A stretch of 64,000 nucleotides of DNA from Pomphorhynchus laevis (Eukaryota > Acanthocephala > Palaeacanthocephala > Echinorhynchida > Pomphorhynchidae), in the NCBI GenBank assembly GCA_012934845.2, contig WNNJ02002111.1, forward strand, positions 1 through 64,000, written 5' to 3'. Of the stretch, positions 32,870 through 45,486 are shown piece after piece. Numbering within the stretch: the first letter of the stretch is position 1; each line of letters opens with the position of its first letter. The translations under genes and the position numbers were made by a program. Under the pieces are notes generated by a model. It saw nothing but the letters and a program-made list of their open reading frames with translations, ran no database searches and was not told where the DNA came from.

Positions 32870-33010
32870 ATTTATTATAATTTATTCTTAATAAAACCAA
32901 TATAAATCAAAAAGGAAGTATATATCTAGATATGAGCATTAAATTAACATTAACTAAAACTACTTTTATTTATATCGTAAAGATGACATTATTAAATGCT
33001 AAGGACATAT
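32870..33010 (+). mobile_element. Penelope-like RT fragment P1 (very decayed)
   Basis: Shares the DNA of P2-P6 around the S-I-K-L-T-L-T-K-T-T coding block (TATATCTAGATATGA, AAATTAACATTAACTAAAAC) with small deletions. About 140 bp only. Confidence 0.6.
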
Positions 33011-33063
33011 TGCCTTTGATAAAATTTGATTATTTAGTGACTTTACTATTTTTATTCAGAAAA

Positions 33064-33125
33064 AAAGAAATTTTTTTTTGATTATGCTAACAGAAGTCAG
33101 CGAAATATTAAAATAAAAGGTTTTC
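33064..33125. repeat. Single arm of the AGCTGGATCAAAGA foldback family
   Basis: Contains GCTAACAGAAGTCAGCGAAATATT followed by a diverged GATCA end, in the orientation of the right arm of 14909-15060. No partner arm close by. Confidence 0.4.
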
Positions 33126-33599
33126 TTTTTGTTGATCATACTGATAAAATTTAATAAAAATTGCATTCTTAAAAATTAATGTTTAATTAATATCACTTAG
33201 TCATTATTGAAATAATTGATTTTTATTATATAATAAATCTGATTATATAAAATACTAAATACTAAAAATACTAAATTATACCAACGATTGTTTTCATACT
33301 TCTTTTCTTGCAGTTTATACTGCAATAAAAGTAAAATAAAAGTAAATAAAAACTTTCATATAAAGTTTTTCATATCTAACTTCAAAACTAAATCTAACAC
33401 TAACTTATTACAACAAGAAAAGTCTGTAAAAAGCCGATATTATATCAATTTACCAGATATAAACCAGATATGCAATGATACTGGCAATTTAATGTTACTA
33501 ACAGCTAATGTGGAATTTAATATTAAATATCAACTAAATATTAACTATCGGACAGTTGAACTTAATTTTTCAAAATTTCAATAAAAAAAATTGAAATTA

Positions 33600-34180
33600 T
33601 TTCAAAATCTAGAAAGCCTTATTCTCAATAAAACCAATATTAATGATAAAGAAGGTGTATATCTAGATATGAGCATTAAATTAACATTAACTAAAACTAC
33701 TATTAATTTATATCGTAAAGATGACATATTTAAATTTACAAGAAACATTTTTGCATGAGCATTCATGAATACCATATAATATAAAATATAATACATTAAA
33801 TAATAAAATTTTAAGAATTGCAACAATATGTAATGATATTGGATGTCTCAAAATCATTTAAAAAATTTAATAGATACATATTTTAAACTAGGTTAATATA
33901 AAAATAACATCAAGCAGAAAATAGTAAAATATATAAATCAACACAATAATATAAAGAATAAATTTAAACTCTTAAGTGGCAAATTTTTATGGATGGATAA
34001 TAAATAATATACTTTGTATTAGAATAAGATACTAGATAATCAAATTTAATCAGAGAAAATACGTCCTTAACACGTATTTGGCCACACTGCTATTTTGGGT
34101 AGAGGAGTTAGGGGCCGAAACCTGGTAGCATAGCATTTCCTCCTGATTACTTCTAATCCTTACTATGATACAACGTCTGT
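33600..34180 (+). mobile_element. Penelope-like RT fragment P2 with its 3' tail, decayed
   Basis: Encodes the E-G-V-Y-L-D-M, L-Y-R-K-D-D-I-F-K-F-T and W-M-D-N-K blocks of P3-P6 with stops. A noncoding tail follows (34010-34180: CTAGATAATCAAATTT ... GGGGCCGAAACC ... CATAGCA). The tail ends in CCTGATtACTTCTAATCCTTA, the element's 3' border in P4 and P6. An unassigned 98-codon frame precedes it at 33288-33584. Confidence 0.7.
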
Positions 34181-37100
34181 TATTTATTAGTCAATTCATA
34201 AAAATGACGTTTATTTTAAATTTCAATTTTTTATTTTAACTTGATTTAAATTATAAAAAATCCTATAACAATTATTTATTTTATTATTTAATTATTAAAT
34301 TTTGATTTAGCGTTATTATGTTTTGTTTATTTTATAATTATATTAAATACGTAGACCCAGTTAGCTGATTTGATGATAATTCAGATCAGCTAATTGAGTC
34401 TACATATTTTATAATATTTATCGATTAAAAATTATGTTAAATGAAAATTTCAAGATTAAATAATTAATAATTAAATAATTATAAAAAATAAATAATTACC
34501 ATATAAGATTTTATTTAATTTATACTAAGTTCAAATAAAAAATGAAATTTAAAATAAAAATCAATTTTATGAATTGACTAATATGCGCTAAAAAACTTTA
34601 TCTGGAAAACTTCTAATTTAGCATGAATATTTGAAAAGAATTATTGGAGCTGGATCAAAGAAAGGAGGAAAATTTTATTTGATATTTCGCTAATCTTAAT
34701 TAGCATTTATAACATATATTATTATATATTATATATATTATTATAATATATATTATATATATATTATATTATTATAATATATATTATTATATATTATTAT
34801 ATATTATTATATTATTATAATATATTATATTTAATATATTGTAGTGTACAGTGATGCTGATAGGATTCAAACAACCACACGAGGATAATATCAAACCGAC
34901 CAGTTAAGAATAACGGCTCGTGTATGCAATATTCACAATCTAAATATATGTAGACTAATATCCATATATGCAAAATTAATACAAATTATATAGCATTATA
35001 ATATTATATAAATTATAACATTTATATAATATTATATAAATTATATGATCATATATATTTTTAATTTCTAATTCAGCCATATTGTTTGCTATTTTTACTC
35101 ATTTAGTTTAAATGGCTTAACTTTACAGCAATACGCAAAGAGTGTACTTGGGAAGAAAAAAACATATCTGAAATAATTATAGGTCATCAGGAGTCAACTG
35201 TTAAGTTTATGTATATTTATATTTACATCAAGCTAAAATTAATAATTGAAATAAAAGAAGTCAATTTTATAATAAGTAGATATTTAGATAGTAGTGTAAT
35301 AATATATTAATATATAATATATATTAATTATATATTATATATAATATATAATTAAATAATATATTATATAATATAAATATATATTTAATAATATATTAAT
35401 TACAAATAATAAATAATTATATAATATTTTATACATTTTACATAAAGTTAAAATTGAAAATTGAAATTTTAAATAAAAATCAATTTTATGAATTGACTAA
35501 TAGATAACAGAGAATGTGTCAGAATAAGGAATAAAGGTCAGCTGGAACAACTGCTAAGTTAAGGAGTATGTTATTGCTATTAACTCCAGTGTTTTATCTC
35601 TAATAAGGATTAGAGGTAAAAATTGATAAGAATCAATTTTTATGAATTGACTATGAAGTAATACACGATGTATACATAAAGGTCATCAGGAAGATGACCT
35701 ATAATATTTCTGAGCTGAGAAACTCATCAGATGATAAGTTTCTAATTTGGAAACTCTAATAATGAGTTTTCAAATTTTGATATTTCATTTTTGGTTTTGA
35801 TAAAAACCGCAACACAACCTCATCGAGAAACACAAATAATAAATAATAAATAGGTGCTATAATAAATATTTGCTATATAATTATTAATTGTTATATAAAA
35901 TTAATATAATTAATAAATTATTTTATTATAGATTAATAGTTAATCTTTTGTTAAAATGAAGAGGTATCTGGTAGAAACCAGATATTATTACAGGATAAGT
36001 TTATAATATAAGTTATTATGGTGCATACGAGTATGCAAATTGAATATAGTAATCTAAAGTTATATAGCAAATTTATACATACATTATTCTGTCTTAAATA
36101 TTAAGATATATTTGAGTATGAAGATATATTCCTGATTTTACTGAAACATTATATACACGAATTAATTGTCTATAATAATGCGTGATTCTTTTTACGGATA
36201 AATTGCTGCAGTATACCTGCTCACTGGTAATACGTAATAATGTTTAATCCTCTATTATTTGATATCATATGCTGATAACAGATTTCCTGGGGTCGTTTCC
36301 CAATTGTAGTGCGATTACATGTTGCAAAATATGGAAGATATTATGAAACAAAATATGAAAAAAATTTGCTTAGAAAAATTCGTAGCATTCTATCGAGGCA
36401 AAGGTAAATAAGGAATTAATAACAGCTGACTATTACACAATGCACTTACTCCTATTTTGTATCAGGTGATAGATGAACAAATGAGATCGAACAGCTCTAT
36501 AGGATTAGCTTAAATTTAGTTCGATTAAATAAACTCATAATTTTATTAATCCAAGTAGTAATATATATTAATATCTATATTAATATATAGTAATATTTAA
36601 TAATTCAGTAGTATTTAGTAATTCAGGTAGGAACAAATATAAAATCTTAACTCTAAATATCAAGCTGCATATTTTATATTTTGTATTGATAAAAGTATTT
36701 TTAAAAATAAAGATATTATTCTAGAATGGCAAAGATGATAATATCCTAAGCAATTACTTTATTTACATAATTTATACATTATGTTATCTTGATATAGTGT
36801 GATTTTATTATAAAATAGTACAAATATCGACTTGACAGTACAATGTAAGAATTTTTATATCGAATATCATCAAATTATGTCAAATCTAAAATACAATTAT
36901 CACATGAAATTCTTCGGACTAGATATCAACATTGTACTGTATAACAATTGCAATATTGACAAAGAAAAGCTTTCGTACTCTTTTTTTAACATAATTTGTT
37001 TTGCAATCATATTTAAATTATTTATTATAATTTAAAGTTTAATTATTTAATTTAAATAAATTAATTTTTAATCAATTAATTTTATTTTTTAATATTTTAT

Positions 37101-37224
37101 TGCTTGCGTTAGTGATAAAATGTTGTAATAATTTATATTAATTATTGATAAAATGTCATTTTCTTTACTAATTTCTTTACAAATTTTTATTATTTGTTTA
37201 TTAAAATCAATACTACTTCTTCTT
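34181..37224. other. Very AT-rich DNA with tail fragments, microsatellites and one foldback arm
   Basis: No gene is supported. Contents: an imperfect palindrome around AGTTAGCTGAT/ATCAGCTAAT (34350-34405); a foldback-family arm at 34640-34705; TA/TAATA microsatellite at 34715-34845 and 35295-35405. Inverted pieces of the Penelope-like 3' tail lie at 34541-34580 and 35455-35720 (GGATTAGAGGTA and AATTGACTAATAG words). Confidence 0.55.
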
Positions 37225-37595
37225 CTTCTTCTTTTTCTTTAGCCTTTATCCCGTGTGTTGGCGGGGTCGGCTCTCATGGAACGCATCCTCCATTTGCAAC
37301 GATCCGAAGCCAGATCAGGGTGTAGTCCAGCATCTCTTAGATCCTTGTGCAGCGTGTCAGACCATCGCTGTCTTGGTCGTCCTTTGGGGCGTTTGCCTTT
37401 AAAGTCTATTTTCAAGCCTGCCTTTGCGATGGAACCGTCATGTGCCCGTAGAGTGTGGCCAAACCAGCGGAGACGGGCTTCTAGCATTTTCTCACTGATA
37501 GGCATCACACCGTATCGTCGGTAAATATCATCATTGCGAACCCGATTTAGGAGACTAAAACCGCTTGTCCATTGAGGCATCTTCGTCTCCATGAC
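37225..37595 (-). mobile_element. 3' fragment of an RTE-type LINE (C-terminal RT tail)
   Basis: About 117 codons without a stop (37592-37239). Blocks are R-V-R-N-D-D-I-Y, E-A-R-L-R-W-F-G-H, G-K-R-P-K-G-R-P-R-Q-R-W, D-L-R-D-A-G and R-A-D-P-A-N-T-R-D-K-G, the classic C-terminus of RTE ORF. A CTT/AAG repeat (37217-37240) follows as the 3' tail. 5'-truncated at about 37595. High GC relative to its flanks and no stops suggest a recent insertion. Confidence 0.85.
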
Positions 37596-39084
37596 AGCGA
37601 GACGAAGTATATCAATACTACTAATTCTTATAAATTAATTAATCCTTATAAATTATGTTTTAAAATTTATTTAATATAAATAAATTTTAATTATGATATA
37701 AATAAATTTAAAATCCGATTTTAAAAAAATCGGATTAATTTTAATAAATTTAATTATGTATTAAATTTATTTAATAAATTTAATAATATAAATAATATAA
37801 TTTATTTGATTTTCAAAAATCAAATAAATTATAATCAAAATCAAACAAATCAATAAATTGCTCTGACGTTCATCAGAATACAAAATAAAGCTCAAATACA
37901 TTTCTGCGTAATGATAATTTATGTGACTTTATGATTCTTTATTTTGTTGTTGATTACAACAAAATAACGTTGGAGAGTTTTATCAAACTCCTAACTTTGC
38001 CTGCTTTGTGAATTTGGTGTGTCTGTGATTCCTCAAATATAAATTTACATAAAATTCTTTTTCATATTTTATTGTCATTAATGCCACCTTTATTAGCAGT
38101 TATAATTCTTATATGAAATACGAGAAGTTATTAATATAATCATTTATTTATAAATTAGGTCTCACTTATTACCCTCTAACATATTTCCCAGCTAATATAT
38201 CCTTAATTTTTATAATATTTCTCTTTTATCCTTTTAGAAGAAATAAATGAAATTACTGACATAGGTACTATGTAATAAGTATATACAATCAAAATGTGAA
38301 CTTAATTTCCACAAATCATTTTACCAAATTAAATTAAATGATATCTTATCAAATGGCAGGTACTTTAAATAAATCTAAAATTATTTGTCTGAAAGGTGTA
38401 TTGGGACATTTAGGCGTATATAGTAACATGTATCATTATATACCTTACTAATGTGTAAAATTTTATTATAAAATATTATGAATTAATTAACATTCAAAAT
38501 GTTATTATATTAATAGTTAATGTCTTGTGTTAATAATAACAATGTCTTGTGAAAATGTGTATATACATAAATAAAAATAAGTGTATATATATAAATAGCT
38601 ACTTAACAACAATGGTTTAATTATATTTCGATATCATATTTTAAATTTATATCATTTTGCATTCTATAATTAGATATTAATTATAGTATTATATTAAATA
38701 TGATATTGAAATATGCTTCAATCCATTCCGACTTGCTGCTTTTATATGGATATATATTGAATTATAATATATAATGTTAAATATTATAATGTATAATATT
38801 ATATATTATATAGATCTTAATTGTTGTTCGGCAAACCGCTCTCCAGGTCATTTGAAGACACTTATATCTTATCAGATCGGAATAAAGGACAACAATTTTA
38901 TTTATAAAGCAACAAACGTTTCGAGTAAAAATTGTCTTTATTCCGGTTTAATAAGGTATAACACTATATCTTGCAAGATGTATAGGATCATTATATACTG
39001 AATGTTATTAAATTGATAGTCAATATATGGTGTAGATTATTGAATCGGAATGAGACATGCTGGTTTGAAATATTTGTGAATATT
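37596..39084. other. AT-rich DNA without a recognised gene
   Basis: Short local inverted repeats of AAATCGGATTT type near 37700-37860. No gene. Confidence 0.5.
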
Positions 39085-39262
39085 TCTTCCACCAATTGTG
39101 GACATCGTCAGGATAAATTGTAATTTGCTAGAACACTTATAAATTTTCTTCAAAAAGAAAATTTATAAGTGTTCAAGAAGAACACTTATAAATTACAATA
39201 AGTGTTCAAGCAAATTACAATTTATCCTGACGATGTCCACAATTAGTGGATGAAATAATATT
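39085..39262. repeat. Foldback element with ~70-bp arms
   Basis: The left arm (about 39085-39148, ATTGTGGACATCGTCAGGAT...) and right arm (about 39185-39250, ending ATCCTGACGATGTCCACAAT) are inverted. The middle has a second hairpin (ACACTTATAAATTTTC/GAAAATTTATAAGTGT) and a 20-bp duplication. Noncoding. Confidence 0.7.
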
Positions 39263-39961
39263 GATAACAAAATCTTAAACGTTTTTAACGTTTTTTGGCT
39301 GGGTTTGGCCCTAAAACCATTCACATATAATAGATTAATTTATTATATTGTCTTCTGCTAAGCCAAGTTAGCGAAATACGAATATCTTAGGTTATAGAAA
39401 TAGATTGATCTTGTATTGGTCTTTAGTAAAAATTGGTTTCCACTTTTGAGAAAATTAGTTGCACTGCTTGTCATTATTATAAAAAAAGTATTTTGATGAG
39501 GCTATGCCAGATGAATTGAACATATTCATTTGGCAAATGATATAATTTGATTAATTTGCAATGCATCATTATACTTAATCTTTATTGCGCAATAAGTCTA
39601 TTAATGAATGCTTCTGAATTTCACTTTGATAAATTTCAGCGCCTGATATCTTAAAAATTTTGTTTTGTGAACATTTGAGTGTAAATTATGTACACAGAAA
39701 GTAAAGTACACGTTATTTCTATCACGTGGACAACCAAGCAAGAATACTATGCAACAATAGCACATTGTGTATTCATAAATATGAATCTTTATGTGTTATA
39801 TAGTAGTTGCAAACCAACTAACCATTTTTACTCGAGAGTATTGTTCAAAGGAACATGGTGTGAAAATGCTTCGTTTCTTCACTTAACAGAATTGAAAACT
39901 GAGCTATAAGTTGTTAATATCAGTTGTTTTGTACGATTAAGTATAATTTCGTAACAAAAAT

Positions 39962-40017
39962 ATGGATCGTAAAAGACGGGATAATAAATGCACACCAGAT
40001 GATGCTATTACCATGCT
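39962..40017 (+). CDS. Putative first coding exon, unassigned
   Basis: ATG 39962 gives MDRKRRDNKCTPDDAITM and a split codon, then a consensus donor CT|GTAAGTAAA (40018). The polar, lysine/arginine-rich start looks protein-like and not transposon-derived, but I cannot name a family or find the next exon. A 73-codon frame at 39688-39909 lies just upstream and is probably not coding. Confidence 0.2.
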
Positions 40018-40499
40018 GTAAGTAAATTAATTTCGTAAATACGTAATATATTTGTGTTATTATGTATTTAATACCAAGTTGTTATATTGAACACTTTAAA
40101 ATTGGAAACTTTGTTGAAAACAAGTTTGAATAACTGAATGACATAAACCTTTTCCTTTATAAAATGTAAATATATAATCTACAAATCAACTAGTCAGGAA
40201 GAATTTCAATATTATTTAGTTTATTTACATTTACATTAATTATTGAATAATAATTCACCAAACATTTAAATAGATATTTTATGATGTAACTTAAATTTTC
40301 CTTGTAACTTAAAGATGGGTCTGATTTCGCAAATTTAGTTTTATTTAACTATTCTAATCGGTCAATTGGTTTGCATCATCTGTTGTAACAACTATATTCA
40401 TTAAATATTTAACATCAAGGGCAATATCAGTATATATGGAGAATAAACTTTCGAGTATCAGTCTTCCTTAGTCGACAGCTTCTGCTGGATAATAAATAG
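40018..40499. other. AT-rich DNA
   Basis: No gene or repeat supported; would be intron if the exon above is real. Confidence 0.4.
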
Positions 40500-40538
40500 C
40501 ATGAAAATGTGATATATATATCACATTTTCATGCTATT
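40500..40538. repeat. Perfect palindrome
   Basis: AGCATGAAAATGTGATAT and its exact reverse complement meet at an ATATAT centre. It directly precedes the hammerhead-bearing repeat. At 40546-40575 a sequence (AGAACCGAATTATTCTCG) is the inverted form of 40785-40815. Confidence 0.8.
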
Positions 40539-40608
40539 ATATATAGAACCGAATTATTCTCGCAATATTCAAAGTCCAATAATCTCGCAATATTCAAATT
40601 CCCTCTGA

Positions 40609-40945
40609 TGATTCAGATTAAGGATAGTTCTGTTTTTCGAGCTTTAAACACTGTTTAAGCGTGTGTTAAGGTGCCTATAGATGATTATAGAAGTCACGGT
40701 ACTGATGAGCTCCGTTAGAGCGAAACGCGTCTACCATTGTTGAAGTTTGTCGTCACACATAGGATGACTGGGCATACGTAGCGACTTTGAATATTTCGAG
40801 AATAACTCGGTTCTATTTCTTAGTCTGATGAGGATATATAGGATGCTGCCTGGTGTTTATGCCTCTTCATGAGGAAAACATAGTGATTTATTTATGAGTA
40901 CACCATTTGGTGTTCCAGGGCAGGTGTAACAACAATTTATATTTT
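40609..40945 (+). repeat. Hammerhead-bearing repeat unit, copy 1
   Basis: About 335 bp, from TGATGATTCAGATTAAGG to GGCAGGTGTAACAACA. Repeated in the same orientation at 41069-41400 with about 90% similarity, 462 bp apart core to core. No ORF. The ribozyme lies about 90 bp from the 5' border. Known carriers of such motifs are the terminal repeats of Penelope-like elements and retrozymes. Confidence 0.75.
40698..40735 (+). ncRNA. Type I hammerhead ribozyme, intact core
   Basis: The order of conserved parts is complete. Stem I 5' strand GGTA (40698-40701), CTGATGA (40702-40708), stem II GCTC with loop CGTTA and GAGC (40709-40721), GAAA (40722-40725). Then ACGCGT as a minimal palindromic helix III, cleavage triplet GTC (40729-40731) and stem I 3' strand TACC (40732-40735). 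Expected cleavage is after C40731. In Penelope-like and retrozyme hammerheads such a short helix III is known and is thought to act as a dimer, because ACGCGT is self-complementary. The core is read directly; activity is inferred. Confidence 0.8.
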
Positions 40946-41068
40946 ATATATTTGTACACTTGAAGGTGTATCTGTTATACAGCATTTCTATTAGCAGGAA
41001 TTTAGTGCCTGATGCATGGTTAAACTGCAATACGCGCTGCCATCCACAGAGCTTACGCTAAATTCTCT

Positions 41069-41400
41069 TCGATGATTCAGATTAAGGGAGGTTCGGTTTT
41101 TAGAGCTTTAAACACTGTTTAAGCGTGTTAAGGTGCCTATAGATGATTATAGAAGTCACGGTACTGATTAGCTCCGTTAGAGCGAAACGCGTATACCGTT
41201 GTGGAAGTTTGTCGTCACACATAAGATGACTGGGTGTACGTAGCGACTTTGAATATTGCGAAAATAATTCAGTTCTATTTATTGGTCTGATGATGATATA
41301 TAGAATGCTGCCTGGTGTTTATGCCTCCTTGTGAGGAAATATAATGATTTATTCACGAGTACACCATTTGGTGTCACAAGGCAGGTGTAACAACAAATTC
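41069..41400 (+). repeat. Hammerhead-bearing repeat unit, copy 2
   Basis: Same orientation and layout as copy 1, differing by scattered substitutions and short indels. The intervening 120 bp (40946-41068) is unique. The pair looks like two long terminal repeats or two monomers around a lost or very short interior. Confidence 0.75.
41159..41198 (+). ncRNA. Hammerhead ribozyme, damaged core
   Basis: Same fold as 40698-40735: stem I CGGTA (41159-41163) with TACCG (41194-41198), identical stem II, GAAA at 41184-41187, and cleavage triplet GTA (41191-41193). The core reads CTGATTA at 41164-41170, replacing the guanosine (G8) known to act as general acid, so it should be inactive. Stem I gained a pair. 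Confidence 0.7.
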
Positions 41401-43183
41401 TATTATATATATTGGTAGTGCGAAAATTCGCTTGAAACTGTGGTTCAGGAGTCAAAACTGGCTACGATTGATTTTAAATCCATATGTGCTGCTAAATAAC
41501 TGGACTTCGATCATCAGCTCCATCAGTCTAATGTATCACTCCGAGACGCTCCTAACCACCCAGCAGTTATCGTCAGTCGGATGAAGTGGTTAGGGTGCGT
41601 TTCGACTGCTTTTGTGATAACTGTAATATTATATATAATATATATAATATATATTATATATAGTTATCAAGCATCTTTAATGCAATCTCAATAATATATA
41701 TGTATATATAATATGCGGTAAGAAAAAAATTATGGTAAAAATATATAAAATTTGCGGTAATTTGATTTACATCGAACTTCCCATATAAAGAGGAAAACAT
41801 GCTTAGATAGAACCTGTTAAATAATTGTAATTGAAATTATTTAATAAGAACACAAGCATCCCTACTTATTTTAGTCATTCATTAAAAACATAAACTGGAA
41901 ACTGTTCAAACATTTTAATAATGTTTAAATATAACAAACGACCGCATTCAATCGAACTCATATGGATCAAACTGGAAATTATCTCTCGTATAAATTATAT
42001 AGTTCCTTCTAGACATTCAGAATTATTTTCGAAATTGAACGATAGTTCGCTAAATTCTGAAAGCGCGATCAGTCAAAAATGTGCAAAGCAGAAACCTATG
42101 ACTAAATATGAATGAACAGAGAATCTAGCGTTTTCAAAATGAGAAAGCAATAACTTAGAAAGAAAATAACTTATTTAATTTGTATTTACTTTTCAAGCCA
42201 GCTTTCTCTTTACGCTAAATAAATTTCAATGCCGCTGCATCGTAGCTGCATTGTTGATGATGACTAACAGATTGGAAATTAATAGAATGATAAACAGTTT
42301 TGTAAATTAACCAATCTGTTAATTGGCCAATTTGTTTTATAATTGAAAAAGTATAAAAAACATTTATACCAAAGATGGTCGGTCAATTGCCAATTTGACA
42401 AATGCTGTACGATTATTGTTCACAATTATTTAAGTTAATTATTTGAGTCATCTTACTGATTCTGTCTATTAAAGTTTGCATACAAATTTTCTATTAAGAT
42501 TAATAGCAAATTTTATTTGTATAATATATACATCATATAAATACATAATTTTTTATAATAATATGTTTTAATATATATTATATTATTATATATATTACTA
42601 AATAACACAAAGAAATGTTAAATTGTTATTTCAGAGTTTATCTGGTTTGCCAAATATTTAATTGATGATTCTATTTAATTGATTAATTAAATAGAATTAA
42701 TAATAAAATTAATAAAATTTTTATTTAATTGATTATTCTATTGGTTTCTATTGGACGTAGCATGGCGGATCACGTCATTCTAATGATCATTGATAAGCCA
42801 CATACGTGTATCATTCTTAGTGGCTGGAGGAGCTTGACATTTGCACGTTTTTTGGTCAGTTTTTATGCGATTATTTTCAAATATCAATTAACATAAGGTC
42901 TATTGCCGGATGAACTCGACAATATAAACGTATAAACGCCAAATGCTCAATTAATCACATACACCTAATCATATTTACGTTGTGCGTGCAAACTGGAAGC
43001 GGAGTCAATCGATTTTCGACATTTGATGTACACAAATTAAAAATACACATTTCTAAGTTCAGTATTGCCACAATAAATACCGTTACACGCAATGTCATAA
43101 CAAGCATTTCTATCCATTACTTAGAGGTTGTAATTTGGGCTCAACGTAAACAATGATGAAACTTTCGTGACTGTTTTAGTTCA
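41401..43183. other. AT-rich DNA with one imperfect stem
   Basis: At 41550-41608 CTCCTAACCACC pairs with GTGGTTAGGGTG around a 25-nt loop. A TA microsatellite follows at 41625-41660. A 64-codon frame at 41921 has no ATG-supported family. No gene recognised. Confidence 0.5.
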
Positions 43184-43608
43184 ATGTCGATCGCGCAACT
43201 TCGCAAACCGTGTGTGTTCGCCAGAAATGAGGCACTGGTGGCTTTTGCTCTCCTCAAAGGCATTTCCATTGTCATCACCAGGAAGGAATTATGCCATGAA
43301 TTATTAACAGCAGAACGATCAGCTAGGATTCTAGCCAGGATCCTTTACATGCCCTTCACATAACAGAGGGCCGGGCTCCTTCTTTGTTGGACCACAAGAG
43401 CGCTAGCGAAAACAGTTTTGAAGCGAATCGGGAAATCGAAGTTGATGCGACGGAGCTTAACATTTCATATCACTGCAACGAGCACTACAATAGCCTGTGG
43501 AGGAAGGACAGCGACTGCGACGGACCAGCTTCAATCAACCTTCGCGATTTGCGGCCGCAAAGAGACACGACGCTGTCCACAATTGGAGAGAAACCGCTAA
43601 ACCCTTAA
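43184..43608 (+). pseudogene. Fragment of an OTU deubiquitinase (OTUD3-like)
   Basis: Two frames in a GC-richer island. Frame 1 (43184-43363) reads KPCVFARNEALVAFA then I-S-I-V-I-T, matching the K-P-G-T-F-A-G-N-D-A-I-V-A-F-A strand of OTUD3-type proteins. Frame 2 (43384-43608) has E-L-N-I-S-Y-H-C-N-E-H-Y-N-S-L, matching the catalytic-histidine block (usual form Y-x-x-x-E-H-Y-x-S-V), then G-P-A-S-I-N-L. A shift separates them near 43363. The N-terminal D-x-x-C nucleophile loop is not seen. OTU proteases remove ubiquitin from substrates; this copy is partial and cannot be active alone. Probably a retrocopy or a broken exon pair. Confidence 0.6.
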
Positions 43609-45486
43609 CTTACACTCATCGTACTGTTTTAGCTAGCAAGCCAATGACGCAATTATGTTTAAGTGACGAAAGTTTACAAGATAACGTATGTGCCGCTTAG
43701 TTTAATTGACGGCAAGATCAACGCTTTGGAGCATCACTAGCTGTATCGATTTGCGGTTGCGTCTCTGAAGACTGCGTTGTTTAATATTGTTCCGTTGTTT
43801 ATCGGAGGATAAGTGATAAGCCATGATGGCGCACTACAAATAGATGCATGAGCATCTGTTTGAGTACTTTCATCTATTGAGCACTTTCATCTAACTGACG
43901 ATATACCAACATTCTATCATCGCGAAATTGTTAAGATTTTGATTGAAAGACAGCGTTCTTCATATAACTGATTGTTCAATAATAACTGCTTAAGTAGATA
44001 ATAACTGACTGCTTAAGTCATCCATCTAACTGACTATATTAACTTGAGACACTTACTTCATCTAGCTAATTATGTCTATCACGTTTTGGCAATTTTTACT
44101 TTTTGATCGTTATCGAATTCAATGTAATTGATCATTAATTCATAAAAATGGTACCTTAATTACGTTTATAAATATAAGGATGACATAGCTGTTTGAAAAA
44201 CATTTGTACTTGCCCACAAATCGAATTCACAACATTTAATACTAATTTTTTACATTAAATTCTTTTGTATAAAAGAATTTTTATCTATCAGCTTTTACGT
44301 ATATATAACTGAAATGATCGAACACATAACTCCCACTTTAGATAATTCAAATGAGTGCATATATGTGATTTAAGGTTTCGCTACCTTTCAGAGTAAACCT
44401 TTCTGATTACAAGTTCTTGATTACAATTAAATATTCTTGAAGATCGCATATTTGTTCTGTCGAAATAATATAAATTCAATATTTTTTAAACATTTGAATC
44501 GCTGATAATAAAAAGGTTTTAAGCATGACTAGTCAAAAATATTATAAGTTTTCTGATATTTGAAAAAGCAAATATTTCCTGCATATTCCATATTGACGTG
44601 GAGGGCAGGAAGTAGAATATAGTAGAATAAAAATTATACTATACAAATTTCATTACACTTATTAATATAATCACTTATAAATTTCGAAATATCCAGGAAC
44701 AATAAGGTATTGTTGAACGACAACAATCGAAATCAACGACAACATCTTTAGAAATTAACACAAACCGTGCTATTTTCTGAAAATTTCAAAATAATTTATT
44801 GTTTGTGTTCATGCACCTGATTGTTCATGGATATTTCAAAATTTAAAATACAGATAAGGATTGATATATTTCTAAAAATGTTTTGTAATGAATTCGTCTT
44901 AGACTGATTTGATCAGAATAAATAAATAACGAAAATATCATATATAGCGGTAGTATGTGATTGGATGAATACTCCAGAGACTTCTGTTTTCTTCTTAGAC
45001 CTTTTGCATATGTAAGTGCGCCAATGTAGGCCCAATCGGTGAAACATCACCAGACACTATAGTTGGTGACGAGTTCTTTCATAAGATAACTCACTTGTTA
45101 TGTAACAAGTGATTTTCAAAATAATTGAATTTTCTTGAATTATCTTGAATTTTCAAAATAATTTTATTTTATACATTTTTTAATTTACTTAGTTTTGTTA
45201 TTACGATTTTTTCTTGACAATGTTCTCGGTCAGAGAACGAAATATAGAGGAAACGTTTAATTTTTATATTTTGAATTTGGTTTGAAATTCTAAACCCATT
45301 ACATTATTATGATAAACTCGTTCACTTTGTCACGACTGCGGTGCCAAACAACGAAATATCAGAATAATCGTATAATATCATATAATAATATTATAATATT
45401 ATAATCATATAAATCATATTCTAATAATCACATATTTTTTAACCAAAAAATTTAATTTTTAAATAAAAAAAATATTTTTTTATAAA

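Noticed and set aside
33288-33584. 98-codon frame upstream of P2 as a Penelope-like ORF
   Set aside because: Asn/Ile/Lys-rich chance-like composition and no match to the blocks of P3-P6.
41550-41608. Minus-strand GAAACGC...GCGTC with a long stem as a second type of hammerhead
   Set aside because: The helix III-like stem and GTC are there, but no CTGANGA plus stem II precedes GAAA.
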